Below the pieces are notes generated by a model that saw only the letters and a program-made list of their open reading frames with translations, ran no database searches and was not told the DNA's origin. From positions 1 through 64,000 of the forward strand of contig NZ_NOZR01000011.1 of NCBI RefSeq assembly GCF_002250655.1: a DNA stretch of 64,000 nucleotides. Direction: 5' to 3'. The DNA is from Mycolicibacterium sphagni. GTDB lineage: Bacteria; Actinomycetota; Actinomycetes; Mycobacteriales; Mycobacteriaceae. The position numbers and the translations under genes were made by a program. This document shows, piece by piece, positions 18,934 through 27,927 of this stretch. How positions within the stretch are numbered: position 1 is the first letter of the stretch; each line of letters begins with the position of its first letter.

Positions 18934-19600
18934 CGTTTCCCATCTTTCGGGCGGCCTGCGGGTAGGGGTTCCGCAGCAGATGCCGAGGTTGCGCGGGCGC
19001 TATTTATTCGAACTTGCAAATATCAGTATCTCGCCCAAAGGCACCAAGACTCCAGCCGTTAGCTAGAAAACCCCTGGTTACCAGGGGGTAGCCGACGAAA
19101 TCGGTGCTAAACACCGACTTTTGCGAGCAGCTCCGTGAACATCTGTGCGCACAACATTCCAGGTCAAGGGCGGCGTCACAGCTGGCCGAGCGGGAGACCC
19201 TACACTCGTCATCGTCGGAGACCGAATCGTTATTACCGGGGTGTCGGAAGCTGGCTAGTGCGTCCGGAGTGTGACTTAGGGGTCAGAAAGGGCCGCAGGT
19301 GACTTGTATCGCACCGGTGCCGCGGTCCCTGGGCGGCACCTCGCGAGGACGGAAATTTGCTCACCGGGCCGCGGCCGTTCCGGCGGCCCTCAGCTTGATC
19401 TGCGCCGCTGGCTGCTCGAACCGTCCCAGCAAACATAGCTGCTCCGCTGGTCAGGCTCGGATCGGCGCGTCGCCGGCCCTGCTGGGCTGGAATATCTCGG
19501 TTGCTGATTTCCGGTGGAGCGGCGATTTTGTCCCATACCTCCGCCCTGCTGTACGCGACGGTGTCGGTGATCGGCACCCATGCCGCGGTGCGGGTGACCC
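18934..19600. other. 667-bp intergenic region, leader of the c-di-GMP operon
   Basis: No convincing gene is visible. The part nearest the operon (19000-19060) is unusually AT-rich for this genome (gctatttattcgaacttg). Further upstream are two hairpins with minus-strand T-rich tails. Open frames at 19233-19577 (minus) and 19299-19604 (plus) oppose each other, and neither has coding-like composition or a ribosome site I trust. The plus-strand promoter of the TrmH-like gene at 19601 should also lie here, but I could not place it. Confidence 0.6.
19065..19117 (-). terminator. Tandem terminator-like hairpins in the operon leader
   Basis: Read on the minus strand, TCGGTG-N5-CACCGA followed by TTT (19117-19101) is succeeded by CCCCTGG-TAA-CCAGGGG followed by TTTTCT (19087-19065). 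Both point towards the GNAT-like gene and end about 130 bp before its start codon. They could stop an upstream minus-strand transcript or act as an attenuator. Confidence 0.6.
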
Positions 19601-20245
19601 GTGACTGACGCCGGTCCCACCGAGTGGAGCACCGGCGCCCCCGGTGTCGGACCCTGGCCGGGCCAACCGCCCGGCGATCCGCGGTATGACGCGGACCTGT
19701 TGCGCGAGGGCGACTCCCGCAACGTCGTCGATGCCTATCGCTATTGGACGCGGGAGGCGATCATCGCCGACATCGACCGCAGGCGGCATGCATTGCACAT
19801 CGCGATCGAGAACTTCGGCAACGACGCCAACATCGGCGCCGTGGTGCGCACCGCCAACGCGTTCGCCGTCGACACCGTGCACATCGTCGGGCGCCGGCGC
19901 TGGAACCGGCGCGGAGCCATGGTCACCGACCGCTACCAACGTCTGGCCCATCACGACAGCACCGACGAGCTACTGGCCTTCGCGGCCGGCGCGGGGCTGG
20001 CGGTCGTCGCCGTCGACAACATCCCGGGCGCGGTGCCGCTGGAGACCACCGAGCTGCCACGCGACTGCCTGCTGGTGTTCGGTCAGGAGGGGCCCGGCAT
20101 CACCGAGGCCACCCGGGCCGGCGCGGCGGTCACCGTCTCGATCGCGCAGTTCGGTTCCACCCGCAGCATCAACGCCGCCGTGGCCGCCGGCATCGCGATG
20201 CACGCCTGGATCCGGCGATGGGCTGATCTTTCCCGGGCCTGGTAG
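19601..20245 (+). CDS. TrmH/SpoU-family RNA 2'-O-methyltransferase
   Basis: A 214-residue SPOUT methyltransferase of the Rv0380c type. The three family motifs are visible: HIAIENFGNDANIGAVVRTANAF (motif 1, with the Asn/Arg pair), LLVFGQEGPGI (motif 2) and VSIAQFGSTRSINAAVAAGIAMHAW (motif 3), which make up the knotted SAM site. It methylates ribose 2'-OH in rRNA or tRNA; the target nucleotide cannot be read from sequence. The start is GTG at 19601. It is followed 14 bp later by the GH76 gene. Confidence 0.9.
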   Translation: MTDAGPTEWSTGAPGVGPWPGQPPGDPRYDADLLREGDSRNVVDAYRYWTREAIIADIDRRRHALHIAIENFGNDANIGAVVRTANAFAVDTVHIVGRRRWNRRGAMVTDRYQRLAHHDSTDELLAFAAGAGLAVVAVDNIPGAVPLETTELPRDCLLVFGQEGPGITEATRAGAAVTVSIAQFGSTRSINAAVAAGIAMHAWIRRWADLSRAW

Positions 20246-20259
20246 GGCAGGATTGGCGC

Positions 20260-21360
20260 ATGGACCAGCTGTGGGCGAACCGGGCTGCCAGCGCCGAAGC
20301 CGCGGTCGCGAAACGGCATCTGCGCACGCTGTGGAACCTGCCCGGAACGCAGCTCGGAGTCGTCGGCTGGCCCCCCACCCGCCGGGACCGGCTATTCGGA
20401 ACATGGCACTACTGGTGGCAGGCGCACCTGCTCGACTGCCTGATCGACGCCCAGGGGCGTGACCCGCAACCCGCCCGGCTCGGCACGATCACACGACAGA
20501 TCCGCGGGCACCGGCTGCGCAACAACGGTCGCTGGACCAACAGCTACTACGACGACATGGCCTGGCTGGCACTGGCACTCGAGCGGGCGGAGCGAGTGGC
20601 CGGCGTCGCGCGCCCGCGCGCCCTGAAAGCCCTCTGCGAACAGTTCGTCAACTCCTGGGTGCCCGAGGACGGCGGCGGAATCCCTTGGCGCAAACAGGAT
20701 CAGTTCTTCAACGCCCCGGCCAACGGGCCGGCTGGAATCTTCCTGGCGCGCTACGGCGACCGGTTACGGCGGGCCCAGCAGATGGCCGACTGGATCGACG
20801 AAACGCTGATCGACCCGGAAACCCACCTGGTGTTCGACGGCATCAAGGGTGGCTCGCTGGTGCGCGCGCAGTACACCTACTGCCAGGGCGTCGTGGTGGG
20901 GCTGGAGACTGAGCTGGCCGCGCGCACCCGTGACGACCGGCACCCGGTGCGGGTGCACCGGTTGGTCGCGGCGATCGGCGAACACATGGCACCCGGCGGC
21001 ATTCTGAATGGTGCCGGCGGCGGAGACGGCGGGCTGTTCTCCGGGGTCACCGCCCGGTATCTGGCGTTCGCCGCGACAACGCTGCCCGCCGAATCCGTCG
21101 ACGGCGCCGCTACCCGGGACGCCGCCCGTGAGATCGTGCTGGCTTCCGCGCAGGCGGCATGGGACAACCGCCAAAATGTCGACGGCTTACCGTTGTTCGG
21201 GCCGTCCTGGGACAGCGCCGCTGAGGTCCCCACCGCCGCCGGCGCCCAGGGGCAGTTCATCGAGGGTGCGGTGAATTCGTCCCAGACGCCCGAGCGTGAC
21301 CTGTCGGTGCAGCTGTCCGGGTGGATGTTGATGGAGGCAGCACATACGGTGACAGCGTGA
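20260..21360 (+). CDS. Glycoside hydrolase family 76 protein
   Basis: A 366-residue alpha/alpha-barrel protein with the GH76 hallmark of adjacent aspartates (NSYYDDMAWLALALERA) and the following WVPEDGGGIPWRKQDQFFNAPANGP block. GH76 enzymes are endo-alpha-1,6-mannanases, acting on mannan cores such as lipomannan or PIM-derived chains. No signal peptide is present, so a cytoplasmic substrate is implied. Its end overlaps the nhaA start in a GTGA junction, indicating co-translation. Confidence 0.85.
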   Translation: MDQLWANRAASAEAAVAKRHLRTLWNLPGTQLGVVGWPPTRRDRLFGTWHYWWQAHLLDCLIDAQGRDPQPARLGTITRQIRGHRLRNNGRWTNSYYDDMAWLALALERAERVAGVARPRALKALCEQFVNSWVPEDGGGIPWRKQDQFFNAPANGPAGIFLARYGDRLRRAQQMADWIDETLIDPETHLVFDGIKGGSLVRAQYTYCQGVVVGLETELAARTRDDRHPVRVHRLVAAIGEHMAPGGILNGAGGGDGGLFSGVTARYLAFAATTLPAESVDGAATRDAAREIVLASAQAAWDNRQNVDGLPLFGPSWDSAAEVPTAAGAQGQFIEGAVNSSQTPERDLSVQLSGWMLMEAAHTVTA

Positions 21361-23171
21361 GAGGCAGCCGGCTGGGTCGTGACCCGACAGCGAAGCGATT
21401 CGGCGAGAACGCCGCCGCGGCACTGCTGCTGACATTCACCCTCATTGCCATCCTGTGGGCGAATTCGCCTTGGGCACACTCCTATTCCGAGTTCTGGGGC
21501 ACCCGGGTCGGATTGAGCTTCGGCACCATGCACGGCGAGCTGACGGTCAAGGAGATCGTCAACGACGCGCTGATGGCGTTCTTCTTCTTCGTCGTGGGAC
21601 TGGAAGTCAAGGCCCAGTTCACCATCGGGGAACTGACGGAACGATCCCGCGCCCTGGTGCCCGTGGTCGCCGCGATCGCCGGGCTGACCGTGCCCGCGGT
21701 GATCTTCCTGCTGCTCAACTCATCCGGCGACGACGCCAAAGCATGGGGTGTGGTGATCTCCACCGACACCGCGTTCCTCGTCGGCGCGCTGGCGATCATC
21801 GCGCCCAAATATCCGGCGCGGCTGCGGACCTTCCTACTGACCCTGGCCGTAGTCGACGATGTCGGCGCGCTGGCCGCCATCGCCCTGTTCTACTCGGACC
21901 GGATCCGGGTCATCCCACTGCTGATCGCGGTTGCCTTGGTGGCCGCGCTGATCGGCGTGCGCCACCTGCCTTCGGCGGTGCGCGGCGTGGCGTATTGCAT
22001 TCTGGCCGTTGCCTTGTGGCTGGCGCTGTTCAACGGTGGCGTGCACTCGACGCTCGCCGGGGTGTTGGTGGCACTCGTGATCCCGGTGTTCACTCCCGAG
22101 CGCCAACGCGTCGAGGCTGCCGTCGACGTCATCCGGGCATTCCGCCAGTCGCCGAATTCGGAGTATGCCCGGGCGGCCACCCGCAGCCTGCGCGACTCGA
22201 TCTCCATCAACGAGCGGCTGGTCACCGGGTTCGGGCCGTACGTGTCCTTCGCGGTGCTGCCGCTGTTCGCGCTGGCCAACGCCGGCGTGCGACTGGATGC
22301 CGACACCCTGCTGGCGGCGGTACGTTCGCCACTGACCTGGGGTGTGGTGGCCGGCCTGGTGATCGGCAAGCTGATCGGTATCACCGCGGCCACTTGGATA
22401 GTGCAGCGCACCGGGCTCGGGCGGCTCTCGCCGGGGCTGACGTTGCGGCGGGTCGCCGGCGGCGCTGCCCTGTCCGGGATCGGCTTCACCATCTCGTTGT
22501 TCATCGTCGATCTGGCGATCACCAATCCGCGCTCGGCCGACCTCGCGCGGGTCGGCGTACTGGCGGCGTCGGTGATCGCATTCACATTGGGGTGGGCAGT
22601 CTTCCGGCTCACCGACCGGTTCAGCCCGCCGGTCGCGGTCGGGCACAAGCTGGTCCGCGAGATCGACCCGGAACGCGACCACATCCGCGGGCCGGTGGAT
22701 GCGCCGCTGACGCTGGTCGAATACGGCGACTTCGAATGCCCGTTCTGTAGCCGTGCCACGGGGGGGATCGACGAAGTCCGTGCCCACTTCGGCGACCAGT
22801 TGCGCTACGTATGGCGGCATCTGCCCCTGGAGCGGGTGCACCCGCGGGCCGTAGACGCCGCGCGAGCCAGCGAGGCAGCAGCCCTGCAGGGCAAGTTCTT
22901 CGACATGGCGGTCATGATGTTCCAGTTCCAGGACAACCTGGAGTGGCAGCACATCTACCGCTACGCCGACCAAGTCGGTTGCGATATCACCAAATTCGAC
23001 GAAGACCTGCACTCACCCCGGGTATTGCACAGGGTCGAGGACGATGCGCAGGATGCCGAGCTGATGGACCTCAACGCCACGCCGACGTTCTTCGTCAACG
23101 GCGTTCGGCATCGCGGGCCGTGGGATGCGGCCAGCCTGATCCGTGCCCTGGAGGCCGGCCGGCCGACGTGA
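21357..23171 (+). CDS. nhaA: NhaA Na+/H+ antiporter fused to a DsbA-like thioredoxin domain
   Basis: A 604-residue protein. Residues about 1-420 form the NhaA antiporter with a dozen membrane segments and the paired aspartates D167-D168 (VVDDVGALAAIALFY), equivalent to the ion-binding pair of E. coli NhaA. Residues about 435-604 form a DsbA/thioredoxin-like domain with C461-P-F-C464 and the cis-Pro loop (NATPTFFVNG). The antiporter exports Na+ in exchange for H+; the thiol domain could make it redox-responsive (inference). The start is GTG at 21357, overlapping the GH76 stop. An earlier ATG at 21321 would lie deeper inside GH76. Confidence 0.88.
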   Translation: MRGSRLGRDPTAKRFGENAAAALLLTFTLIAILWANSPWAHSYSEFWGTRVGLSFGTMHGELTVKEIVNDALMAFFFFVVGLEVKAQFTIGELTERSRALVPVVAAIAGLTVPAVIFLLLNSSGDDAKAWGVVISTDTAFLVGALAIIAPKYPARLRTFLLTLAVVDDVGALAAIALFYSDRIRVIPLLIAVALVAALIGVRHLPSAVRGVAYCILAVALWLALFNGGVHSTLAGVLVALVIPVFTPERQRVEAAVDVIRAFRQSPNSEYARAATRSLRDSISINERLVTGFGPYVSFAVLPLFALANAGVRLDADTLLAAVRSPLTWGVVAGLVIGKLIGITAATWIVQRTGLGRLSPGLTLRRVAGGAALSGIGFTISLFIVDLAITNPRSADLARVGVLAASVIAFTLGWAVFRLTDRFSPPVAVGHKLVREIDPERDHIRGPVDAPLTLVEYGDFECPFCSRATGGIDEVRAHFGDQLRYVWRHLPLERVHPRAVDAARASEAAALQGKFFDMAVMMFQFQDNLEWQHIYRYADQVGCDITKFDEDLHSPRVLHRVEDDAQDAELMDLNATPTFFVNGVRHRGPWDAASLIRALEAGRPT

Positions 23172-23178
23172 GGTTTCC

Positions 23179-24078
23179 TCAGACGGGAAGTGTTGTGCCG
23201 GTTTCCTGTTCGGCGAACTGCACGACCCGCGCGGCGGCGTCGTAGTCACACGCTTTCGGTGAGCGGCCGATCAAGCCAGGCTCACCGCGAAGGCCCAGTC
23301 GGGCGTTGGGCCCGACGTAACTGCCCGGCGGGATCGGTTCGCTGATGCTGTACAGCGTGGGCACGGCGCCTTGGTCGAGGTCGTTGGCCAGACGCTGGGC
23401 CAACCCGTCGACCACCTTGTATGCCGCCGACATCAACGGCGAATCGGAGGTCTGTGCCAGATTGGACGCGACCCAGCCGGGATGAATCAGGTGGGTGACG
23501 ACGCCGGAGTTGGCTGCCCGCAGCCGCCGGTCGAGCTCGAGTCCCCACAACATCATCGCGAGTTTCGAGTGCCCGTATGCACTGAGCGCGGTCCATTTGG
23601 TTCGGCGCAGGTGCATGTCGTCGAGCCTGAGGGTCGCCATGCGGTGGCCGTCTGAGGCGACGTTGATGATCTGGGACCGCACCCGGTGAAACACCAGATT
23701 CGTCAGGGCGAAGGGGCCGAGCATGTTGGTGCCCAGCGTCGCCTCGAAACCGTCGACGGTCTCGTGCCGCTGGTCGGTCAGCACACCCGCGTTGTTGACG
23801 AGGATGTCCACGTCGCCGTCGAGCATGTCCGCGAAGGCCCGGATCGAGGCCAGGTCAGCCAGGTCGACCTTGAGCACCTCGGTGGATCCGCCGATCTCGG
23901 CGGCGCGCTGCGCGCCCAGCTCGGTGTTGCGGACCGCCATGATGACGTGCGCGCCCGCGCGGGCCAGGGCCCGCGTGGTGCCCAGTCCGACGCCGTTGGT
24001 TGCGCCCGTCACGATGATCCGTTTGCCGGTCAGATTGCCGAGTCGAGTCGGCGACCACTGCGTCACGTCGGGGAGCAT
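23179..24078 (-). CDS. Short-chain dehydrogenase/reductase (WWOX/retinol-dehydrogenase-like)
   Basis: A 299-residue SDR. It has TGATNGVG for the cofactor, VNNAGVL, and the catalytic INVASDGH with YGHSKLAMML (Tyr-x-x-x-Lys). The charged NT at the end of beta-2 (VRNTELG) favours NADP. The length and the C-terminal extension (GLIGRSPKACDYDAAARV) resemble the oxidoreductases that follow the light-dependent protochlorophyllide-reductase-like branch. The substrate is unknown. It converges on nhaA (7 bp apart) and is divergent from the SnoaL-like gene. Confidence 0.88.
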   Translation of the reverse strand: MLPDVTQWSPTRLGNLTGKRIIVTGATNGVGLGTTRALARAGAHVIMAVRNTELGAQRAAEIGGSTEVLKVDLADLASIRAFADMLDGDVDILVNNAGVLTDQRHETVDGFEATLGTNMLGPFALTNLVFHRVRSQIINVASDGHRMATLRLDDMHLRRTKWTALSAYGHSKLAMMLWGLELDRRLRAANSGVVTHLIHPGWVASNLAQTSDSPLMSAAYKVVDGLAQRLANDLDQGAVPTLYSISEPIPPGSYVGPNARLGLRGEPGLIGRSPKACDYDAAARVVQFAEQETGTTLPV

Positions 24079-24138
24079 AACGGGGAATTCTGGACAAACA
24101 AGACCATCTAACCAATTGCTCTGCCATCATGCCCCTTG

Positions 24139-24582
24139 ATGAGTGACAGTGCGCAGGCGATCACGAACCTGATCTACACCTATGCCGAACTGCTGGACGC
24201 CGGCGACCTCGACGGGGTCGCCGCGCTGTTCAGTCACGGCAGGATCTGCGGGGTCGAGAACGGGCCGCCCGAGACGGTCTTCGAGGGGCCGGAGCGGGTT
24301 CGGCAGATGTATGAGATGGCGACCCTCCTCTACGACGACGGCACACCGAAGACCAAGCACAACACCAGCAATCTGCAGCTCTACCTCGACGACGAGGCGG
24401 GCACCGCGCGCAGCAAGTCCTACTACTGCGTCACCCAGGCCACGCCGGAGCTCCCGCTGCAGGTGATCGTCACCGGCCACTACCACGACACCTTCCACCG
24501 CATCGACGGTCAGTGGTGGTTCGACTCGCGCACCATGTTCGTCGACCAGGTCGGCGACGTGAGCAAGCACCTGAAGTTCTGA
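24139..24582 (+). CDS. SnoaL-like (NTF2-fold) protein
   Basis: A 147-residue cone-fold protein: ITNLIYTYAELLDAGDLDGVAALFSHGR at the N-terminus and YHDTFHRIDGQWWFDSRTMFVDQVGD at the C-terminus are the standard start and end of SnoaL_4-type domains. Members are small isomerases/hydratases or binding proteins for polyketide, steroid or lipid ligands. The ATG at 24139 follows a TTG one codon earlier. It leads a likely four-gene operon with the sulfotransferase only 5 bp downstream. Confidence 0.82.
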   Translation: MSDSAQAITNLIYTYAELLDAGDLDGVAALFSHGRICGVENGPPETVFEGPERVRQMYEMATLLYDDGTPKTKHNTSNLQLYLDDEAGTARSKSYYCVTQATPELPLQVIVTGHYHDTFHRIDGQWWFDSRTMFVDQVGDVSKHLKF

Positions 24583-24587
24583 CGCCG

Positions 24588-25763
24588 GTGACTGACACGG
24601 GTGCTTTCGCCATGGCGGGGGTCCTGGACGCGGCCGTCGACAAGGAGGGCCTGACCGAGTGGGGCCCCGGGGATTTCCGGGAACCGCTGGCGGTCCTGCT
24701 CGACGACTATCCCGGCGCCGGGCTCAACGTGATCGGCGAGCACATCCTGCGGTCGGGGATCGTGCACAGCCTTCGGATGCGGCTGCGCACCGAGGAATGG
24801 ATCCGCCGCCACCCCGAGATCCTCTCCGAGCGGATCGAGGCGCCGATCGTCGTCGTCGGCATGATGCGCAGCGGCACCACCCTGCTGCAGCGTCTGCTGG
24901 CCGCCGACGTGCGCCTGCACTGCGCGCGCGGCTGGGAGGTGGTCGAGGCCGCCCCCAAGCTGGGCTACGACTTCGCCGGCACCGACCCGCGTATCGCGGT
25001 CAGTGAAGCCAGGGAGAACAAGTCTCGCGAGCTGGCGCCGGAACTGTTCGCCATCCACCCGATGTACGCGCGGGAGGCCGAGGAGGAGATCGTCTTCCTG
25101 GCCGATGCCTTCCTGTCGCATGTTCCCGAGTCCGGAGCGCACCTGCCCAACTACCGATCCTGGTTGAACACACAGGATTTCGCGCCGGCCTACGCCTACC
25201 TCCATCGCATGCTGCAATTCCTGCAGTGGCAGCAGCGCCGTCGCGGCGTCACCGCCGGACGCTGGGTACTGAAGTCGCCGGCCCACCTGGGCTACCTCGA
25301 CGCGTTGCGCAACGAATTCCCCGACGTGCACGTGGTGCACATGCATCGCAACCCGCGTACCACGGTCTCCTCGGGCGCCAGTCTTAATGCGACGCTGCAC
25401 GCCATGCATGCCGACGAGGTCGACACCCGGCGGGTGGGGGCGCAATGGCTGGAGCGGATGGGCTGGACCAACGACCGGGCGATGGCGGTGCGGGACAGCT
25501 GGACTGACGAATCGGAGCGGGTCACCGACATCCACTTCGGTGCCGCAGTCGGTGACCCGATCGGGCAGGTGGGCCGGGTGTACGACGCCATCGGTCTGCC
25601 GCTGACCGACACGGCGGTCACCGCGATGACCGACTGGCTGGCCAACCGCCCCAGGGAAGTTCCGCGGCCGCCATACGAACTGGCCGACTATGGCCTGTCG
25701 GACGCTCAAGTCGACGAACGGTTTTCGCTGTATAACAAGCGCTTTCGAAAGGACGACCAATGA
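24588..25763 (+). CDS. Sulfotransferase
   Basis: A 391-residue PAPS-dependent sulfotransferase (Sulfotransfer_3 type). The 5'-phosphosulfate loop is VVVGMMRSGTTLLQRLLA, and the 3'-phosphate region is VHMHRNPRTTVSS. WVLKSPAHLGYLDAL lies between them, as in mycobacterial Stf-like enzymes. It would transfer sulfate from PAPS to a hydroxyl of a lipid, sterol or similar acceptor. I use the GTG at 24588; an earlier open start at 24513 lies inside the SnoaL-like gene. It overlaps the next gene by 4 bp (ATGA). Confidence 0.86.
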   Translation: MTDTGAFAMAGVLDAAVDKEGLTEWGPGDFREPLAVLLDDYPGAGLNVIGEHILRSGIVHSLRMRLRTEEWIRRHPEILSERIEAPIVVVGMMRSGTTLLQRLLAADVRLHCARGWEVVEAAPKLGYDFAGTDPRIAVSEARENKSRELAPELFAIHPMYAREAEEEIVFLADAFLSHVPESGAHLPNYRSWLNTQDFAPAYAYLHRMLQFLQWQQRRRGVTAGRWVLKSPAHLGYLDALRNEFPDVHVVHMHRNPRTTVSSGASLNATLHAMHADEVDTRRVGAQWLERMGWTNDRAMAVRDSWTDESERVTDIHFGAAVGDPIGQVGRVYDAIGLPLTDTAVTAMTDWLANRPREVPRPPYELADYGLSDAQVDERFSLYNKRFRKDDQ

Positions 25764-27028
25764 GTGCGGGCATCGGCGACCCGGTGGCGACGCCATCGCA
25801 GCACGAACAGGAGTTGGCCGCGCTCGAGCTGACCGAACATCCCACGGTCAAAGAGGCTTATAAGACTGTCGCGGAGAACTGGCTGAGCCGCGCCAAGGCC
25901 TCCGATGCCATGCGGGAGCGGTTCGACGCGGCGTTCGCCGAGGTGATGTTCTCCGCGGCGGTGTGGTCGTCCAACCAGGACAAGCTTCGCCCCAAGGTCA
26001 GCTGCATCACCAGGCTGGCACACCCGGTGGGCGATCGGCAGATCCCCGGATCACGTTGGGGAATCGACAATCCCGACACCGTCTATCGGGTGATCCCCAT
26101 CGCGGGTGACGAACGCTATGTGATCCGCGGCCGCGTCGGCGAGCATCGGATGACGGAGAACTACTTCACGCTCTGGGACGCCAACATGGGCACCGTTGCC
26201 GTCCTGAACGGTAAGACCATGGATGTCGAGAGCGACGGCAGCTACACCATCACCGTGGACTCCGAGCCCGCCGGTGGCAGGCCCAACCACGTGCAAACCA
26301 CGGCGGAGGCGCACGAGTTCTACATCCGCGACGTGCTTTTGGACTGGGCCGCAGACGATCCCAACCACATCACCGTGGAGCGGCTCGGCGGGGCACCGGA
26401 CACGGCGGCGCGCACCGTCGACGAACAGGCCGAGGCGACAGCCGCGATGATGGCCTATTTCGCGAATTTCACCGGCAAGCTGAGCCACGGCATCTACAAA
26501 ATGCCGGCCAACCACTTCAATTTGGCCTGGTCGGCGGACAAAGTGGGCGCCATGAAGAATCAGGTGTACGTGATGGGCCGATTCGATCTAGGCCCTGACG
26601 ACACGTTCGTCGTTGACGTCAAAGACGGTGGCGCCGAATACTTCACGGTCCCGTTGAGCAATATCTGGGGCACCACACTCAACATCGTCGACCGCACCGG
26701 AAGTCTGAACAAATCGCAGTCCGTGCCCAATGCCGACGGCAGCTACACCTACGTCATCTCCCCGGTCGATCCCGGAGTGGCGAACTGGATCGACTCCGAC
26801 GGCTTGCGTGAAGGCATCCTCACGTTGCGGATGGCCGAGTTCGACGAGGGCGGTCCGCGGCCGGATCTCGGTGCCACCGGCCGGGTTGTCGCATTCGACC
26901 GGCTCGACCGCGAGGTGCCCGGCATCCCGCGGGTGACTCCCGCCGAGCGAGCCGAGCAACTGGCGCAGCGGCGTGCGGCATATCTTCGCCGGATACCCGA
27001 AGGAACTCCGAACGAGAGGACCAACTGA
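25760..27028 (+). CDS. DUF1214-type protein of unknown function
   Basis: A 422-residue soluble protein. The beta-rich middle and C-terminal segments (ENYFTLWDANMGTVAVLNG, GSYTITVDSEP, WGTTLNIVDRTGSLN, GSYTYVISPVDPGVANWID) resemble DUF1214/DUF1254 proteins, which are often found beside sulfotransferases and SDRs in mycobacteria. No catalytic motif is recognised. The N-terminal part is helical (HEQELAALELTEHPTVKEAYKTV). It is translationally coupled to the sulfotransferase upstream, and the SDR starts 2 bp after its stop, so a shared pathway is likely. Confidence 0.6.
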   Translation: MSAGIGDPVATPSQHEQELAALELTEHPTVKEAYKTVAENWLSRAKASDAMRERFDAAFAEVMFSAAVWSSNQDKLRPKVSCITRLAHPVGDRQIPGSRWGIDNPDTVYRVIPIAGDERYVIRGRVGEHRMTENYFTLWDANMGTVAVLNGKTMDVESDGSYTITVDSEPAGGRPNHVQTTAEAHEFYIRDVLLDWAADDPNHITVERLGGAPDTAARTVDEQAEATAAMMAYFANFTGKLSHGIYKMPANHFNLAWSADKVGAMKNQVYVMGRFDLGPDDTFVVDVKDGGAEYFTVPLSNIWGTTLNIVDRTGSLNKSQSVPNADGSYTYVISPVDPGVANWIDSDGLREGILTLRMAEFDEGGPRPDLGATGRVVAFDRLDREVPGIPRVTPAERAEQLAQRRAAYLRRIPEGTPNERTN

Positions 27029-27029
27029 G

Positions 27030-27860
27030 ATGGGTTGCTGGCTGGTTACCGGATGCTCTACCGGCATCGGGCGTGAGATCGCCCGGGCCGCATTGGAATC
27101 CGGAAACAACGTGGTGGTTACGGCCCGCCGGATCGAGTCGGTCCAGGATCTGGCCGACGAATTCGGCGATCGTGCCCTGGCCATTGCGCTGGACGTCACC
27201 GACAAGGACTTGATCGCCGATGCGGTGGCCGCGGCCGATGCCACGTTCGGCGGGGTGGACGTACTGGTAAACAACGCCGGTAACGGGTACCTGTCGGCGG
27301 TCGAGGAAGGTGAGGACGCGAAGGTCCGACTCTTGTTCGACACCAACTACTTCGGTGTCGTCGATACCATCAAGGCGGTGCTGCCGTCGATGCGCGAACG
27401 TGGGGCCGGGCACATCATCAACATCTCGTCCATGACGGGACTGGTGGCCAACCCGCCCAATGCGTATTACTCGTCGACGAAGTTCGCGCTCGAAGCGCTC
27501 ACCGAGGCGCTTGCCCAGGAGGTCAAACCACTCGGGATCAGGGTGACGGCCATCGAGCCCGGCGCGTTCCGCACCGATTGGGCCAAACGGTCGATGTGGG
27601 AATCATCCACGCCGATCGGCGATTACGACGACAGTGTCGGCACACGTAAATCGCTGATCAAGGACTTCGCCGACCACCTGCCCGGGGATCCACGCAAGGT
27701 CGCTGAGGCGGTGCTGATGGTCGCAGGCCTCGACGAGCCGCCGCTGCGCCTGTTGCTCGGCCGCGACGTCCTCAAGGCGGTCCGGGACAAGATCGCAGCG
27801 TTGTCGGCGTCGATCGACCAGTGGGAAGCCGTCACCAAGGACGTCAACTTCCCTAGTTAG
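27030..27860 (+). CDS. Short-chain dehydrogenase/reductase
   Basis: A 276-residue classical SDR. It has TGCSTGIG at the N-terminus, VNNAGNGYLS, and the active site ISSMTG...YYSSTKFALEALTEAL (Ser, Tyr, Lys). The start is ATG at 27030 with GAGAGGA at 27014-27020; a longer frame from 26973 runs into the previous gene. It ends the SnoaL-sulfotransferase-DUF1214-SDR run. The C-terminal helix-rich tail (VLKAVRDKIAALSASIDQWEAV) is typical of SDRs acting on hydrophobic ketones. Confidence 0.9.
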   Translation: MGCWLVTGCSTGIGREIARAALESGNNVVVTARRIESVQDLADEFGDRALAIALDVTDKDLIADAVAAADATFGGVDVLVNNAGNGYLSAVEEGEDAKVRLLFDTNYFGVVDTIKAVLPSMRERGAGHIINISSMTGLVANPPNAYYSSTKFALEALTEALAQEVKPLGIRVTAIEPGAFRTDWAKRSMWESSTPIGDYDDSVGTRKSLIKDFADHLPGDPRKVAEAVLMVAGLDEPPLRLLLGRDVLKAVRDKIAALSASIDQWEAVTKDVNFPS

Positions 27861-27927
27861 TTGACGCCCGAACCGAAAAAGGACCGACGAAGTTCGAGCA
27901 GATCGCGACATCTTGTCGATCTCGGCG

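Noticed and set aside
19233..19577. Minus-strand 114-codon frame ending just before the tandem hairpins
   Set aside because: The position is suggestive, but the protein has no recognisable features and opposes another weak frame; I kept it only as part of the leader finding.
19299..19604. Plus-strand frame with a lipobox-like CAAGC after a hydrophobic run
   Set aside because: No ribosome site is present, the -3 residue is wrong for a lipobox, and the rest is low-information sequence; it may be chance in the TrmH leader.
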